From: Symsagittifera roscoffensis
Taxonomy: Eukaryota > Xenacoelomorpha > Acoela > Convolutidae
Direction: 5' to 3'
Assembly: GCF_963678635.1 (NCBI RefSeq)
Contig: NC_087066.1
Location: 23,097,996 to 23,161,995, forward strand
Length of the DNA stretch: 64,000 bases
In this document: positions 1 through 10,532 of the stretch, one piece after another
Numbering within the stretch: the first letter of the stretch is position 1
How the letters are laid out: each line of letters begins with the position of its first letter
Program-made: the position numbers and the translations under genes
Notes under the pieces: model-generated
The model's input: the letters and a program-made list of their open reading frames with translations, nothing else
Database searches by the model: none
Told to the model about the DNA's origin: nothing

Positions 1-429
1 TGCAATTTTTGTTTTTCTACTTGGCTGTCGGTAATTTTATTGCATTTGTAAAAGTTTTTCTCTTATCTGTTAGATATTGATATAGATAAGTTGCACATTT
101 CAATTCAATTATGTTTTCAATTCCGATAAAAGTTTCGTTTTTACGCAGTTCGGCGAATGATTTCAGTTTGGATCTGAAGAACGTGCGTTTTAGATCCCAA
201 TTTAACTGCTTTGGTTTGTGTCGCTTTGATGTCGCATTGATTTGTGGCAGAAAAAAACTGCATTATCTAAATGGGATAAAACAAAGTGAAGCAAGGCAAG
301 TGAAGCTTTGGTCGCCTGCTAAGTGAAGCAAGGCAATCAAAGATATTGTAGGCAGTTGATATCCAATTTTTCTTTGGTCTTTATTCTTTGAGCCATTTTA
401 GCAAAGTTTTCTGTACTTCAGTTTGAAAT

Positions 430-1150
430 TAAAAATTAGAATCTAGAATCAAACCTAAATACTTGCAGTCAGATTTTTTTCTCTATATATTGATCATTGA
501 TAGCAAGGCCGCTATTCCACATTCTGCTTATGTTTTTTTGACGAAAATTGATAAAATTCATTTTCGATGAGTTGAGTTTAACTGATTCTACGCAAAAAAG
601 GAGGTAAACTCGTGTAAAGATTTTTGTAATTGACTCAGAGCATCTTTTGAAAACAAAGATGTCGCATACACCATGCAATCGTCTGCACTTTGTACCAAAG
701 TACATCCATCGCAGATGAGATTTTGAACATCATTGATATATAAAATGAAGGACAACGGAATCAGCACTGTTCCCTGCGACAGACTTCTTTTGATTTCAAT
801 CCAGTCCAAATAAATTCTGTACACTTTGTATTTTTGAATGCATTCATTCGAAAAACATTCGAATACTGTACTAGCTTTTGTTCAAAAGCCATGATAACGT
901 AACTTTCTAACTATTAAAAATGAGAAACAGAGTCAAAAGTTTTTAGAAGATCCAAACAGCCGCAAGAACAAATTTTTGAGATCGATTTCTTTTCGAGTAT
1001 TTTCAGTTACGTATAGAAGCGCATCTTGTTTGGAAATACTTTGCGGAAACCAAATTGAAAAGGATTCATAACTTGATGTATTCTAAGTTCTCTGTTATTT
1101 GGGCATGGAAAATTGTCTCAAAAATTTTTGAAATGCAAAAGTTATTGAAA
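430..1150 (-). pseudogene. Non-LTR reverse transcriptase fragment
   Basis: Across three frames the minus strand spells out RT fingers and palm: NPFQFGFRK near 1,070, a degraded DLxKxFDSVSH motif A near 920, SQGTVLIPLSFILYINDV near 770, and QSADDCMVYATS as the catalytic xADD motif near 690. A 'KLNSSKMNFINFRQKN' segment near 560 corresponds to the region after motif C. At least three frame changes break it, so it is a dead copy. It belongs with the endonuclease remnant upstream at 2,280-2,620. Confidence 0.75.
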
Positions 1151-2279
1151 ATGGTTGATAATTTTGAGGAATCATTGGATCATCTTTTTTGAATAATGGA
1201 GTTATAGCTTTTTTTCAGTTCAGTAGTAAAAACAGTGTCCCTAAGTTTGGCACAATTGCTGATTGATAATCAATTATTGCCCAAGCAGGATCAGTACTAG
1301 GTCCCAGAGGCTTTCAGATGTTTAGTTTTTGCCTTTTATCATGACATTGTTTCACTGTTATGTGCTGATAAGTAAGTATTGGTAATTCAAAAGTTCTTGG
1401 ATTAATTAACTGAGTTTTAATTTGATTATTCCTCTCAATTTTAATAAACCTATTTGAAGTCATTGGCCATTTTAAAATCCTGTGAGATTTTCATTGAATG
1501 AATTACGCAGAGCAGTAATTTTGGAATTGATGGAGACGGATCCTCAAAATTGATTGATAAAACTCCACATTGCTGGGTTGCGCTGAGAAAAAATAGCGTA
1601 CATGCGAAGATTTTTCTGGTTTATCTGTAACCAGTTTGGCTGATTGGTCACGACGGAGACATTTTTTTGCCACACTTTTTTGTTGAATTATTATTTCAGT
1701 ATGCTAGAAGTGATATTCATTTATTATCCGTTTTTCATTTCACTCTGAACCGAACAAATCCGTTTTCAACACGTTTTTTGCTCTAAAATCACAAAAAAAT
1801 TTCTTTTCGGTTGGGACATGTTGCTGAGGAGCATAAGATACTAATTTTAACAGAAATGAAAACATGTTTTGCGCGTCTGTTCTTTGATATAATTGAACCC
1901 AAGGAAGAGCGGTTAGAGTTTGGTAAATCTCCAATTTTCGGTAATTACATATTATTGAATTTAGAAATAGTTGTTCGCATGTTTTTTTTAAACATTCTTG
2001 GTTTGCCAAAATAAGTGAAGCAAAATTAATTTCCATTTGTTGCAAAAATATCAGTTAGATAATCAATATAGGTTTTGCCGAAGCACTGGCTCATGTAGCA
2101 TCATTTCGATGCTACATGATGGATTGAAGTTTTTATCTCTAAAATTTCTTCAAATATATTTTTGTAATATCATCCATTGAAATATTTGGTAAGACACAGA
2201 AAGTGCATTATCAATGTTCGAAGTAAGTTGTTCAAGAAACTCAATAAAATAATTTGTTTGGGTTATAACATGAAATTAT

Positions 2280-2620
2280 GAACAACCTTTCTTTAATGGC
2301 ACCCTTAAAATTAAATTTGCATTCAACCACCACTGAATCATATTTTTTGCCGTTAAACATGTTGAAATCGTCTCTCAATTTTGGGCTAATTTAACCGTTA
2401 TCTATAATAAAATGCCACCACCTTTGTTTTCATCACCGATTGGTTGTGATATCTAAGCATCACATGTGTATGGGGTTCAAGATTCACATCATCATCTTTC
2501 TTAAGCCACGCTTCAGAAATCCCTAAAACTGTAATTTCACCTATTTCGTGAAGAGTTTTTTGAAATCTGCATTCGCTTTTGATTGACTCTTTAAAAAATA
2601 AATGGACAAATTTCAGATTG
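2280..2620 (-). pseudogene. APE endonuclease fragment of the LINE
   Basis: Minus-strand frames give GEITVLGISEAWLKKDDDV, followed after a frame change by a GGG(I/F)-like turn and LRDDFNMFNGKKYDSVVV, then KERLFIISCYNP. The 'SE(T/A)WL' glutamate motif and the 'xxYNPP' turn are typical of the endonuclease/exonuclease/phosphatase fold of LINE ORF2. Frameshifts and stops are present, so it is non-functional. It lies at the 5' side of the RT fragment, in the expected order. Confidence 0.6.
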
Positions 2621-3177
2621 TTTGCGTTTTTTGACCATATTATAGACCATTTCTAGTGTTTCCATGGGATCTGGATTAGTTTCTACGTCCCCACTTTGTG
2701 TGAGTAGCAGGGCAAAAATAAGATATGAGTCAGTGGAAATGATATCTGCTCAACCCTTTCAATTTCGCTGGAAACCTATGTCGACGGGAGCTAACACTAC
2801 CAAATTTTTTTTGTTTTTTCTAATCTTTCCGGGATAAAGAAATTAGAATTGCCGCACAGAATAACCAAAATTTAAGGTTAAGCATTGCGCAAAAGTGATA
2901 ATGTAATCTCCAAAACCTAAACCTAGAAAAGTACGAAAGTATCATTTCCTCAAAGTTGGTTAGATAGAAAATGTGTTGTTAATGGGTTTGTTTCATTCTT
3001 TGTCGGGTTGTTATTTCGAATGTATTTGCTGTAATTAAATAATTATGATATGAAGCTCTAAATGTTTCAGCAAACTTTCAGCAACCGCTTCAGAAGGATT
3101 CAACTCATCCGAACTGAGAGCATCAGTAATTTGATTTTTTTCTTTTTTAATGATAATCAGAAGGTCAAAAGTATCAT

Positions 3178-3375
3178 AGTAACCGAGGTTACAGTCAAGA
3201 GTCCCTTCATCACGTATTCCAGTTAAAATCCTTGGAATTTTCTAGATATGGAAGTGATAAAGATAAAAGAAGATGACAAGTGTTTACGTCCTTTTCAATT
3301 AAAATTGATACGGGTTACGTTTCTTCAACAAGAACACGCAACTCGACACGAGAAAATATAATATACAAGTGTTAC
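3178..3375. repeat. About 190-bp repeat, copy 1
   Basis: This stretch is repeated in the same orientation at 51,193-51,385, with shared blocks such as CACGTATTCCAGT, TTTTCTAGATATG and AAGAAAATATAATATACAA. It lies immediately 3' of the minus-strand PHD/RT element, whose last ORF ends at 3,372, so it may be that element's 3' UTR. In that case the second copy would be a severely 5'-truncated insertion. It could also be an independent short repeat. Confidence 0.6.
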
Positions 3376-4196
3376 AAATAAAAAAATTTGTCGAAAGTTA
3401 TATTGTCCTTTATTGTTCCGAGTACGCAAGCAGCGTTCGCAATCAGTATTGCCAGGGAGATTCTCTGTTTTAAAAAGCTGCCTGCTCTGGGTTCCTCAGT
3501 GTATATGTTTAGTTTCTTACAAAGCTTGCTCAAAAAAATTTCTGTGCTGGGGCCGGCCACGCCCTGAATTTCAAAAGCTAGCGGTTGAAAAAGATATCCA
3601 TCATTTACACCATCTTTATACTTGTCAATTTTTTGCTCATCCTCTTCAGCGGCAGCCGTACCAGGGTTAAAAACAGACCCGGCATTAATCCTACAAGGAG
3701 CTAAGGAGTCTACTACCGTTACATCCCACAAGAGCTGCGTACCAGCAGCCCATGGAACGAGCGTCAATTCGACTGGTCGCTTCTGATCGGTCCTGTAGAG
3801 GTGTCGTGGTTCTAAAACAGACGGAATGTGAGTAGAAGATAAACTCTGCTTTATAAGGGCATTCAGGTTTGAAGGCCTAGAGAATCTACCTGCACTTTTG
3901 AGGCAAGAAAGACTATGCCAACCATCCTCGGAAACGTCTTTTCCGCACACGCATTTATGCCGTTCGCATATTTTTGAGCCTAATCGAAGTCCTATCGCAA
4001 TTCTGAGTTGATGGTTCGACAATTTTAACCTTAAATTTTTGCACGGGATGACGTTCAACCATTGGGAGCCAAATCTATCTTGGAACGCGTTGAATCTTTT
4101 TACGTCCGTTGGTTCGAGTCGTAAAACCAAGTCTGCAATTTTGTTGTCAAAATTTGGCTCCGTCCAATTTTTCTGGATTTCATTTTTCGGAGCCAT
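3372..4196 (-). pseudogene. C-terminal Cys/His and PD-(D/E)XK-like domain
   Basis: A 274-residue open frame. Residues about 85-110 hold a Cys/His cluster (C-x4-C-x-C, later H-x3-C) like the zinc-binding segment that precedes the endonuclease in R2/NeSL-type elements. After it, RPVELTLVPW (about 140-150) and LLWDVTVVD (about 155-165) give the E and D-x-T pattern expected of a restriction-like nuclease core. The frame is uninterrupted, but upstream RT blocks are broken, so the element as a whole is dead. Assignment to the PD-(D/E)XK fold is inference from motif spacing. Confidence 0.55.
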
Positions 4197-4653
4197 TTAA
4201 ATTTTTCCAAGTTCAAACCACCGTTTAAGCGCATCATCATAGATAGGTTCCATCCACATGCTCCAAACCAAAGATTTCAATCAAGGCATCTTTTACTCCT
4301 ACTGCTGAGAATAAGAAAGCGGGTAAAGCGATTAGACGAACGGAAGAAACGCACAAGCCACCTTTGGCTGCCGGGTGAACTGCTTTTAAAAACAACTTGT
4401 ATCATCCATTTTCACGTTAGTGACCTTGCATAACAAATTTCTTAGTAATTTGTCGTAGCGTTCCAAAAAATCATTTTGCAAAAAACAAGGGCTCGTACGC
4501 AAAGAATATAGGAGTTTTGGCAAGCTAAAGGAGGTAAAAACCATAATCGGCGTCTAATTTGTCAATGACATCCGTAATTTTTTCAAGCTCCTTAATTTTT
4601 TCGTCGAGCAATTCTTTTCGGCGAAATGAGGAGTTCTTCTTTTGTTTTTATTT

Positions 4654-5052
4654 TTATTTTGAGGCATATGTTTCGAAATTGTAATAAAATTGAACTATAC
4701 TGTGTACTAGTAGTCGGTCCCAAAAAAAACAAAGTTCGCACTTCTCAGTGTTCAAGGTCAGGCCGTAAATTTGTTCCGATTTCAGAATGTTTTTAAGGTC
4801 CTGGAGTACTACCTTATAGTCGTCGGCTGAATTTCCATCATCTAAATACCAGATGTCAATTTTCGACTCCAACTGTTTGACTAGCGTATGAATTGTTTCC
4901 GCAAAAAGGGGTGGGGCTTCAGGATCACCTTGCTGAGTTCCGTCTTCTGACATTATGACAGAGCTTCCGTAAAAAAGGTAACTAGTTTTACCATACGAGC
5001 AATGGATGTAATTATACAATTCGGGGCGATTTGAATAAACATGATTCAGCAT
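4654..5052 (-). pseudogene. RT palm fragment (catalytic YLDDG)
   Basis: The frame contains DGTQQGDPEAPPLF (RT motif B) and WYLDDGNSAD (motif C with two catalytic aspartates), followed by GLTLNTEKCEL. Immediately upstream, in continuing sequence around 5,090, the minus strand reads QLDFKNAFNSLNRE, which is motif A with its aspartate. Catalytic residues are therefore still visible although the ORF is interrupted from its N-terminal half. It belongs to the PHD/RT element. Confidence 0.75.
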
Positions 5053-5169
5053 TGTTTCTCTATTTAGAGAGTTAAAGGCATTCTTAAAATCTAGTTGTAA
5101 AAGAACAGTGCATTTTGGAGTGTCGTCGCGTTCAATTAGGTTTCGAAACGAGTGCGCAGCTATTTCTGC

Positions 5170-5613
5170 TCATCGTTTGGTACCGCATCCTACCTGTACG
5201 TTTCCGAAAAAATTTTGTCGCTCGGAGAGGGCCTTGCTTCCAGCGCATTTAGACGCGATATGTCTCAGCGTGTTGCCTATGGCAATCGATCTCAACCCTC
5301 TGTCTATCTTTATGAGGGCGATAAGCTTTGCGCCAAAAAAGGAAGGTCTTAGGGGTTCGGGTATTTTGCCATATCCAATGAGGTTTATTATCAGCTTAGT
5401 AAGCGATTTCAGAAAATTAAGTCCTGCACTGCCATTCGACTTACTAACAAGATCTTTAAAAAATTGAGGATTTATTTTATCAGGACCTGCTGCTGATCCG
5501 TTCAGAAAGGACATTATCGCTTTATATAGGTCGAAATCGGTTACGAAAAAACTATCCAAATTTTCTTGATTTGGAGCTGCAAATTTTGCCCGCTGAGGGT
5601 TCTTAGACAACAA
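5170..5613 (-). pseudogene. RT fingers fragment
   Basis: A 147-codon frame with GSAAGPDKINPQFFKDL, then KIPEPLRPSFFGAKLIALIK and GLRSIAIGNTLRHIASKC. These are the RT 0/1/2 finger motifs of non-LTR enzymes ('GPD...P', 'A.LI.L.K', 'R.I...'). It runs into the palm fragment at 5,052-4,654 across one stop (after GCGTKR). A dead copy. Confidence 0.75.
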
Positions 5614-6049
5614 TTTTTGATAATTATCAGTTAAAAAATGAGCAATTTTGTCATCCGAAGCAGCAAGCCTTATTCCTCCCTTTACTTTTCCTTCATCGAG
5701 CTTACACTTATTAGCTTTATTCTCTGCTCGAGGTCACTCGGAGGCGGGCGTGAAACTTGGGGATGGGGTTTTTGAAGTGACACGTCATTTGCTCGAATTT
5801 TTTTATTTATCAAAGAGCTCATGCTTGTGGTCTGTTTGCGTCCACTTCTTTTCGGTTGCTCCAAAAAAAACAAGAACGACGTTAAAAAAATTAGCCATTT
5901 TGTAACATCTTCTACATTGTAGACGATGTCATTTATTTTGTCCGACAGACTTTCCAACAAGGCAACACGCGAGTCTTTTGGTACTCTCTTGAGTACTCGG
6001 ACATTTGAGATGGCTGTATTAACATAATTGTCTAGCACTAAATCATTAA

Positions 6050-6241
6050 CTATTGCTGCTTTTTGACAGATTTTACATCAACGCATAGAAGATACTGAAA
6101 CCATTGGGTTTTCTTATAGTCGCTAAGAGAAATATTTACACAACTGATATGATACCAACTAGAACAACAATCACATCTAATCCAATTTATGAGTCCTGAA
6201 GGTTTTAAGTAATCTTTCCTTGTATTTGTTGTTTTCCTCAT
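6050..6241 (-). pseudogene. PHD-finger N-terminus of the retroelement
   Basis: A 63-codon frame with WIRCDCCSSWYHISCVNIS followed by WFQYLLC. C-x-x-C, WYH and the following C reproduce the core of a PHD finger (treble-clef histone-tail reader), though the full eight-ligand set cannot be confirmed. A second fragment at 6,038-5,682 continues toward the RT as a linker. PHD fingers are known in ORFs of some CR1-like elements (established); pairing one with an RLE-like RT is less usual. Confidence 0.55.
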
Positions 6242-6671
6242 CTTGACGCAGCGTAAAGGTTTAAAAAAAGGATTTTGACTGGACTTTAGGGGACTGAATT
6301 AACCCATGATAAGCGGTTAGTGGGAATTTTATAAATCAGCAAATAAAAAAAATAAAAGACAACTAAATTAATTTAAATTTCAAATCGAATTATAAAAATC
6401 AAAAACAAGGAACAATCTCACCTGAGCTCAGTAGGTCAAGCGGTGCACCACCAGTCTCTTCAAGCCAGTTCCAGTTTCCCACCTCCCCTTAGAAAACCAC
6501 TTGACAGACCTGTCTCTAAAATCTCTCAGAGGGCGCTCCACAAACAGGCACAAACATCAAATATAACAAACCTATTTAATAAGTTTATCACAACAATTAG
6601 GCCACAAGATGATAAGTATTTTGATTAAAATTTTTTTGAATGTCTTTAATATCTATCGTTACATCAACTAG
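6242..6671. other. Intergenic AT-rich stretch
   Basis: No coding frame is supported. The segment 6,424-6,485 has a weak tRNA-like A-box (GCTCAGTAGGTCAAGCGG) but no good B-box, so a tRNA-derived SINE is possible but unproven. The right edge is the TAG target duplication of element A at 6,669-6,671. Confidence 0.5.
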
Positions 6672-7548
6672 TGTGCCATTCTGAAGGATGGGCACAGCGC
6701 AACCTTCCGACGAAGCACGAATTAGAGAGAAAAGGCCTTAACAGCAAAAAAGTGCTCGAAAGGAGGGTCGAAATATTCTGGAAGTTTCAGTTTTTCAAAA
6801 TTTCGATTGTCAAGTGGATAATTCTCAGAAATAAGAAAAAACGGCCATTTTGACCCAAAAAGCTGAGAAAAACAGAACAACAGCAAATCTAGTAAAAAAC
6901 ATTCATACGAGAACACGGAAAAACGAAGCCTCTTATCGTGACAGTCACGCAAGATAAGATCCTTAGTGAAAGAAGATAGTGGGAAAGGAGACTTCGGTGG
7001 TGGAGAGCAGTACCCTCCCGTGCCACGAATTTGGAGTGATAACAACGTTATCTCGAGGAAAACACGGAAGCGGAGGCTTGGTCCCCCAGAGAGTGATATA
7101 TGGTGAAAAATGTAGTAAACTAACTTTTTAGCTACTCGGATGCCATAGAACTTTGAATTGACACCGGTATTACTTGATATTTTAGAATAGGAGTAGCTAG
7201 GAAGAGGAAAGGGTCAATCCATCTCCAATGGATTTAATATAGAACTGTCACCAAAAACATATTAAAGTAGGATATTTGAGCCATGTTTTTATTAGCAATC
7301 ACGTAGTCTGAGGATCCGAGACTCAGCTATGTGGTTGTGTTCGCATGTAAGCGAAAGCTGATCAAAAGTCGTCTGTCTGATGGCCTAAAAATAGTAGCTT
7401 TTTACTTAGCCCTAAACAGACCAGAAAATCAACTGGCAAGGTTGAGACGGTGAAAAACGAGTAGGATTAATGTAACTGACGCCTGCCAGCTTTTAAAATG
7501 TACTTTTTCTACGCTCCGTCGCTGTGTAGTAATTGGGCGAATGTTACA
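6672..7548 (+). repeat. Element A 5' LTR
   Basis: The LTR starts TGTGCCATTC and ends GGGCGAATGTTACA (TG...CA, imperfect terminal inversion). It is 877 bp long. Positions 6,716-7,390 match 25,858-26,551, and its last 158 bp (7,391-7,548) match 51,035-51,192 at equal length. Substitutions and indels between the copies are frequent, so A is older than B. The 3' copy carries an extra CGAAATATTCTGG-containing duplication (about 25,930-25,980) that is absent here. Confidence 0.9.
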
Positions 7549-7560
7549 TAGACGTTTTTT

Positions 7561-7575
7561 TGGCGCTCCTGGGTG
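7561..7575 (+). promoter_or_regulatory. Primer-binding site of element A
   Basis: TGGCGCTCCTGGGTG lies 12 nt after the LTR end. The same 15 nt, also 12 nt from the LTR, occur in element B (50,124-50,138, minus strand). It begins with TGG, complementary to the tRNA CCA end. The next base implies a G discriminator, as in many serine tRNAs, but I could not match a specific tRNA. Conservation in two diverged copies supports the call; the 12-nt gap is longer than usual. Confidence 0.7.
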
Positions 7576-10451
7576 GGCCTGTTAAAGGCACGAGACCATC
7601 ATGATCAGCAAACGTTTCAGCGACGAACCCTCCGCTCCGGGCGTATGCCCGAGTTAGAGGCCTTAATGACCTTTATTGTACTAGGGGGAAGGTGCGTACC
7701 CTCCGCCTAGTACTATTTAGCTTTTTAGCTTAGTTAACACCGAAATTTCCGGGGGCCGTAGGGTTAGGTGGGAAGTCTTGAGCCCGCTTGTCCCAAGATC
7801 CCGAGACCAAAAACAATTACAGAGAAAGCGTAAACCCAAACAAAAATGGTGTATAACCAAGAAAAAGCCAAAAATAAATTTACTTGAAAATAAAAAAAGT
7901 ACAAAAAACAGTAAAAAACCCAAAAAAGACCAAAAACAGTAAAAAACATAAAGTGACAGTTAATATGTTATTTCCGGACGAGATGTGATCTACCTTCCTG
8001 TTTGTTTTTGTTTCAGATTGATTTATATCATTTCTGATAGAAAGATTGTGTGCTTTGGTGAAGGGTTGGGTACCCTCCCTTGAGTGTAATTTGAGTATTT
8101 AAGCACGTCAATGGTGATTTTGCCGGTGACCGGAGGGTAGAGTGGCAAGCTGACCGACGTGTTCAACAGGGACATCAGGGACAACATCCAAAACGATTGT
8201 TTGGTATCGTTGAAACAATTTTAGTATCGTCCGGGTACTATTTCATTAAAGATTAAGTGGTGGGGGGCACGATTGGCGCGGTCCGATTGTACCCTCCGTC
8301 GATCACAAATTTCCGAGTGAAAGGTCTTAATTCGGGTATTTTGGTGCAAAGGAGGGTATATTAATATTCATTAACGACTACTAATAGGTTATTATCTTTA
8401 TTATATATCACCTATCTCCTATTTAGACCCAAAAAACACCCAAATTTTGTCGAAAATTACCGATTTTCGACCAAACTATAGACCCCCAAATTTTTGGATA
8501 TCCGAGCTTTTCCGAACAGCAAAAAGCTTTTATATAGGGAGTAGCTACGTAGTTCGATCCCCCTGATTAAAGAAACCGCGTGAGAAAGAACTCAGTAGAA
8601 GTTAGAAAAAACGAAAATTTTTTGATCACAATTTTGATAATTTTCTGAATTTTGTCAATCAGTTTTGGGGATCGAGTTTTTGAGTTTTTAGAGTTAGAGC
8701 AATAAAATTTTTTGTGTTTAAAGCGTGCTAGCATAACGTGCTCGGTTGCCAGAAAAATTCTTGAGTAACCCTCCGATTAGCTCCGTGGATAGAGCTAACG
8801 TCTTAAGGATTGGAAAAGGAAGGAATCGGAGGGTCCAAATTTGATAATTATTGGCCAAATTTTTGTCTCGAAACCAATTTTGGTCCGGTTTTTTGCATTG
8901 TTCCAGTGCCGTACAGGGTTAATACGTTCGTTTCAATTATTTTTAGGCACTTTCAATACGAATGGCGGAAAAAGTCTCTCAGAACCTATGTAGGTGGTGA
9001 AAAAAGGCCATTTTGACAAACATGTTTTTGGCGATTTCTCAAAGACTAGCCAACCGATCGAGATAAATTTGGAACCATAAGTCGATGTTTTTGACCAATT
9101 TTCCGGACCGCAACCGTTTTTGGGTTGATAGTCTCGGAAAAGAAAATTTTTGTTAGAGTTTGTTGGTTCGGAGGGTCCAAATTACAGGTAACCCTCCGAG
9201 CGGCAGAAAATTTTATAAAAACACCTTTTTATCCTACTGGGAAGAATGACCGTGTCAGCCAACCTGGTTTTAAGTAAGTTACACCGCATTTGGAGTCTTT
9301 ATCGCGGTAAAATAACCCTTTTTCCTGATTTTTGGGTAACCCTCCGAAGTAACCCTCCGGAGCATATTAAGCCTCTTATTGACCCTCCTTAGTGAGTTAA
9401 GGGGGACCCTCCGAAGTCTCTTGGGTGACTAAGGTACCCTCCTAAAAAACCGTCCGGAGTAGGCTAAGTGTCTTAACAACCCTCCGAAGTAGCCCTCCGG
9501 AGTGACTTAAACCTCTAGCAACCCTCCTTATTGAAAACTTAGGGAAACCTTCTGGGGCAATTTGAGAAACGGAAAATATCCGTTTGGGGTTGGGATAAGA
9601 GGTAAACTATTAACGGGCGTGCATATTAGGATCATAGGAGCCCATTCGATCCGGATATTTGTGATCAACTTTGGATTCTAGATCGGGTGTGTCAGAAGTA
9701 CCCGAATCAAAATTTTTTTTTGATTGTGATTTTAGTTGTGTGGTTGCCTTGAGCTACTTAATAGGAAAGTTCGGGCAATCCGGGAACACATAGAAGAAGA
9801 CCTCGGTGAGTGTATTAGGCAGATACACACTCACTTGAGAAGAAAAGTTGTTCCCTGCTCTCGTGCACTTGGAGCGTTCCGGGAGTGGGGGAGCTTTTTC
9901 AGAGACTTTAGAAATTTTTCGATCAGAAGTTGCATTGAGCTACGTAGTAGGACAGCTCGGGCAATCGCAGGACACCTAAACGAAGACCTCGGTGGGTGTA
10001 TTAGGCAAATACACACTCACTTGAGAGGACTGTGTCCTGGGCTTCGTTCTTTCGGATCGTTCCGATTGAGGGGAGTCTTTTTCCTAAAGACTAAGTTTTA
10101 TTGATCTGTTTCTGAATCATCACTGCTTTTTACCAACGATTGTTTGATTTTAAAAAAGCAGTGACTTGATAGGAGTGTGGCGGTAAATTGATACTGACGA
10201 AAGGTCGCTGTCACCTGTAGGATACTCTTATCTGGTTATCAATTGTGTTTTGTGTATTGATTATATCTTGTGAAAATTTTGTAATACTCTTATACTATAC
10301 AACGGGGTTGAATTAGCGTTATATCAATACTGAGTAGGCCCTGTGTGTAACTTTGGCTGAGTCACTAAAATTGTCATTGAGAAATCTAAGAGTCATTTTT
10401 GATACTAACGGAATCGAGTAGGCGGCGTTAAGTAAATTAACTTGAACTTGT
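7576..10451 (+). other. Element A long non-coding leader with dispersed CCCTCCG motifs
   Basis: About 2.9 kb without a supported gene. ACCCTCC(G) or its complement occurs at least 16 times, for example at about 7,627, 7,699, 8,072, 8,290, 8,768, 8,826, 9,188, 9,340-9,360, 9,380-9,440 and 9,478-9,525. An A-rich block with repeated ACCAAAAACAGTAAAAAA-type runs lies at 7,808-7,950 and is shared with element B. A short GGGCGTATGCCC hairpin is at 7,639-7,650. The shared start (CTTTTTA-CTTAGT then ACCGAAA) confirms homology with B's leader. The probable function is packaging, translation or transcription control, but this is unproven. Confidence 0.7.
9731..10100 (+). repeat. Two-unit tandem duplication in element A leader
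   Basis: Unit 1 (about 9,731-9,918) and unit 2 (about 9,921-10,100) share long blocks, including GTGTATTAGGCA followed by ATACACACTCACTTGAGA and GAAGACCTCGG. Each unit holds a small inverted repeat (GTGTATT/GATACAC). One open frame (9,736-10,104) crosses both, with a repeated CIRQIHTHLR peptide. With only two units and no homologue, structured RNA is as plausible as coding. Confidence 0.7.
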
Positions 10452-10532
10452 TTGTGGTACGTGTGCATTGCCCTTAAATTGTACGAGTATTGTTATTTAT
10501 TTCAAAGTATGCAGCGTATGAATTCGCTAGGA

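Larger units (their letters stand above)
60..2800 (-). mobile_element. Decayed APE-type non-LTR retrotransposon
   Basis: The minus strand reads, with many stops and frameshifts, as an apurinic-endonuclease-type LINE ORF2. An endonuclease part lies at about 2,620-2,280 (ISEAWLKKDDD and LRDDFNMFNGKKYDSVVVEC in successive frames). A linker ORF lies at 2,045-1,740 and the reverse transcriptase at about 1,150-430. A C-terminal trace extends to about 100 (FFSATNQCDIKA). These domains, in this order, define APE LINEs; the clade (CR1/jockey-like) cannot be fixed from such eroded sequence. No poly(A) tail or target-site duplication is seen. The small ORFs in this stretch are fragments of this relic, not independent genes. 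Confidence 0.75.
3178..6241 (-). mobile_element. Decayed PHD-RT-endonuclease-like retroelement
   Basis: Reading right to left, the minus strand contains a PHD finger (about 6,190-6,080), a linker, RT blocks (5,613-4,654), a degraded thumb region (about 4,640-4,200) and a C-terminal Cys/His plus PD-(D/E)XK-like domain (4,196-3,372). Several stops and frame changes separate these blocks. The architecture is that of a non-LTR-type element using a restriction-like endonuclease located after RT, but I could not name the clade. The 3' end may include the 3,178-3,375 repeat. No poly(A) tail or duplication is evident. Confidence 0.7.

Noticed and set aside
111-326. 71-codon ORF
   Set aside because: The opposite strand reads as the eroded C-terminus of the LINE RT (FFSATNQCDIKA); the plus frame is a chance shadow.
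6420-6490. tRNA-derived SINE
   Set aside because: An A-box-like GCTCAGTAGG is present, but no acceptable B-box, tail or duplicate was found in the window.
8810-9016. 68-codon ORF in the element A leader
   Set aside because: No similarity to B, no motif, surrounded by non-coding motif arrays.
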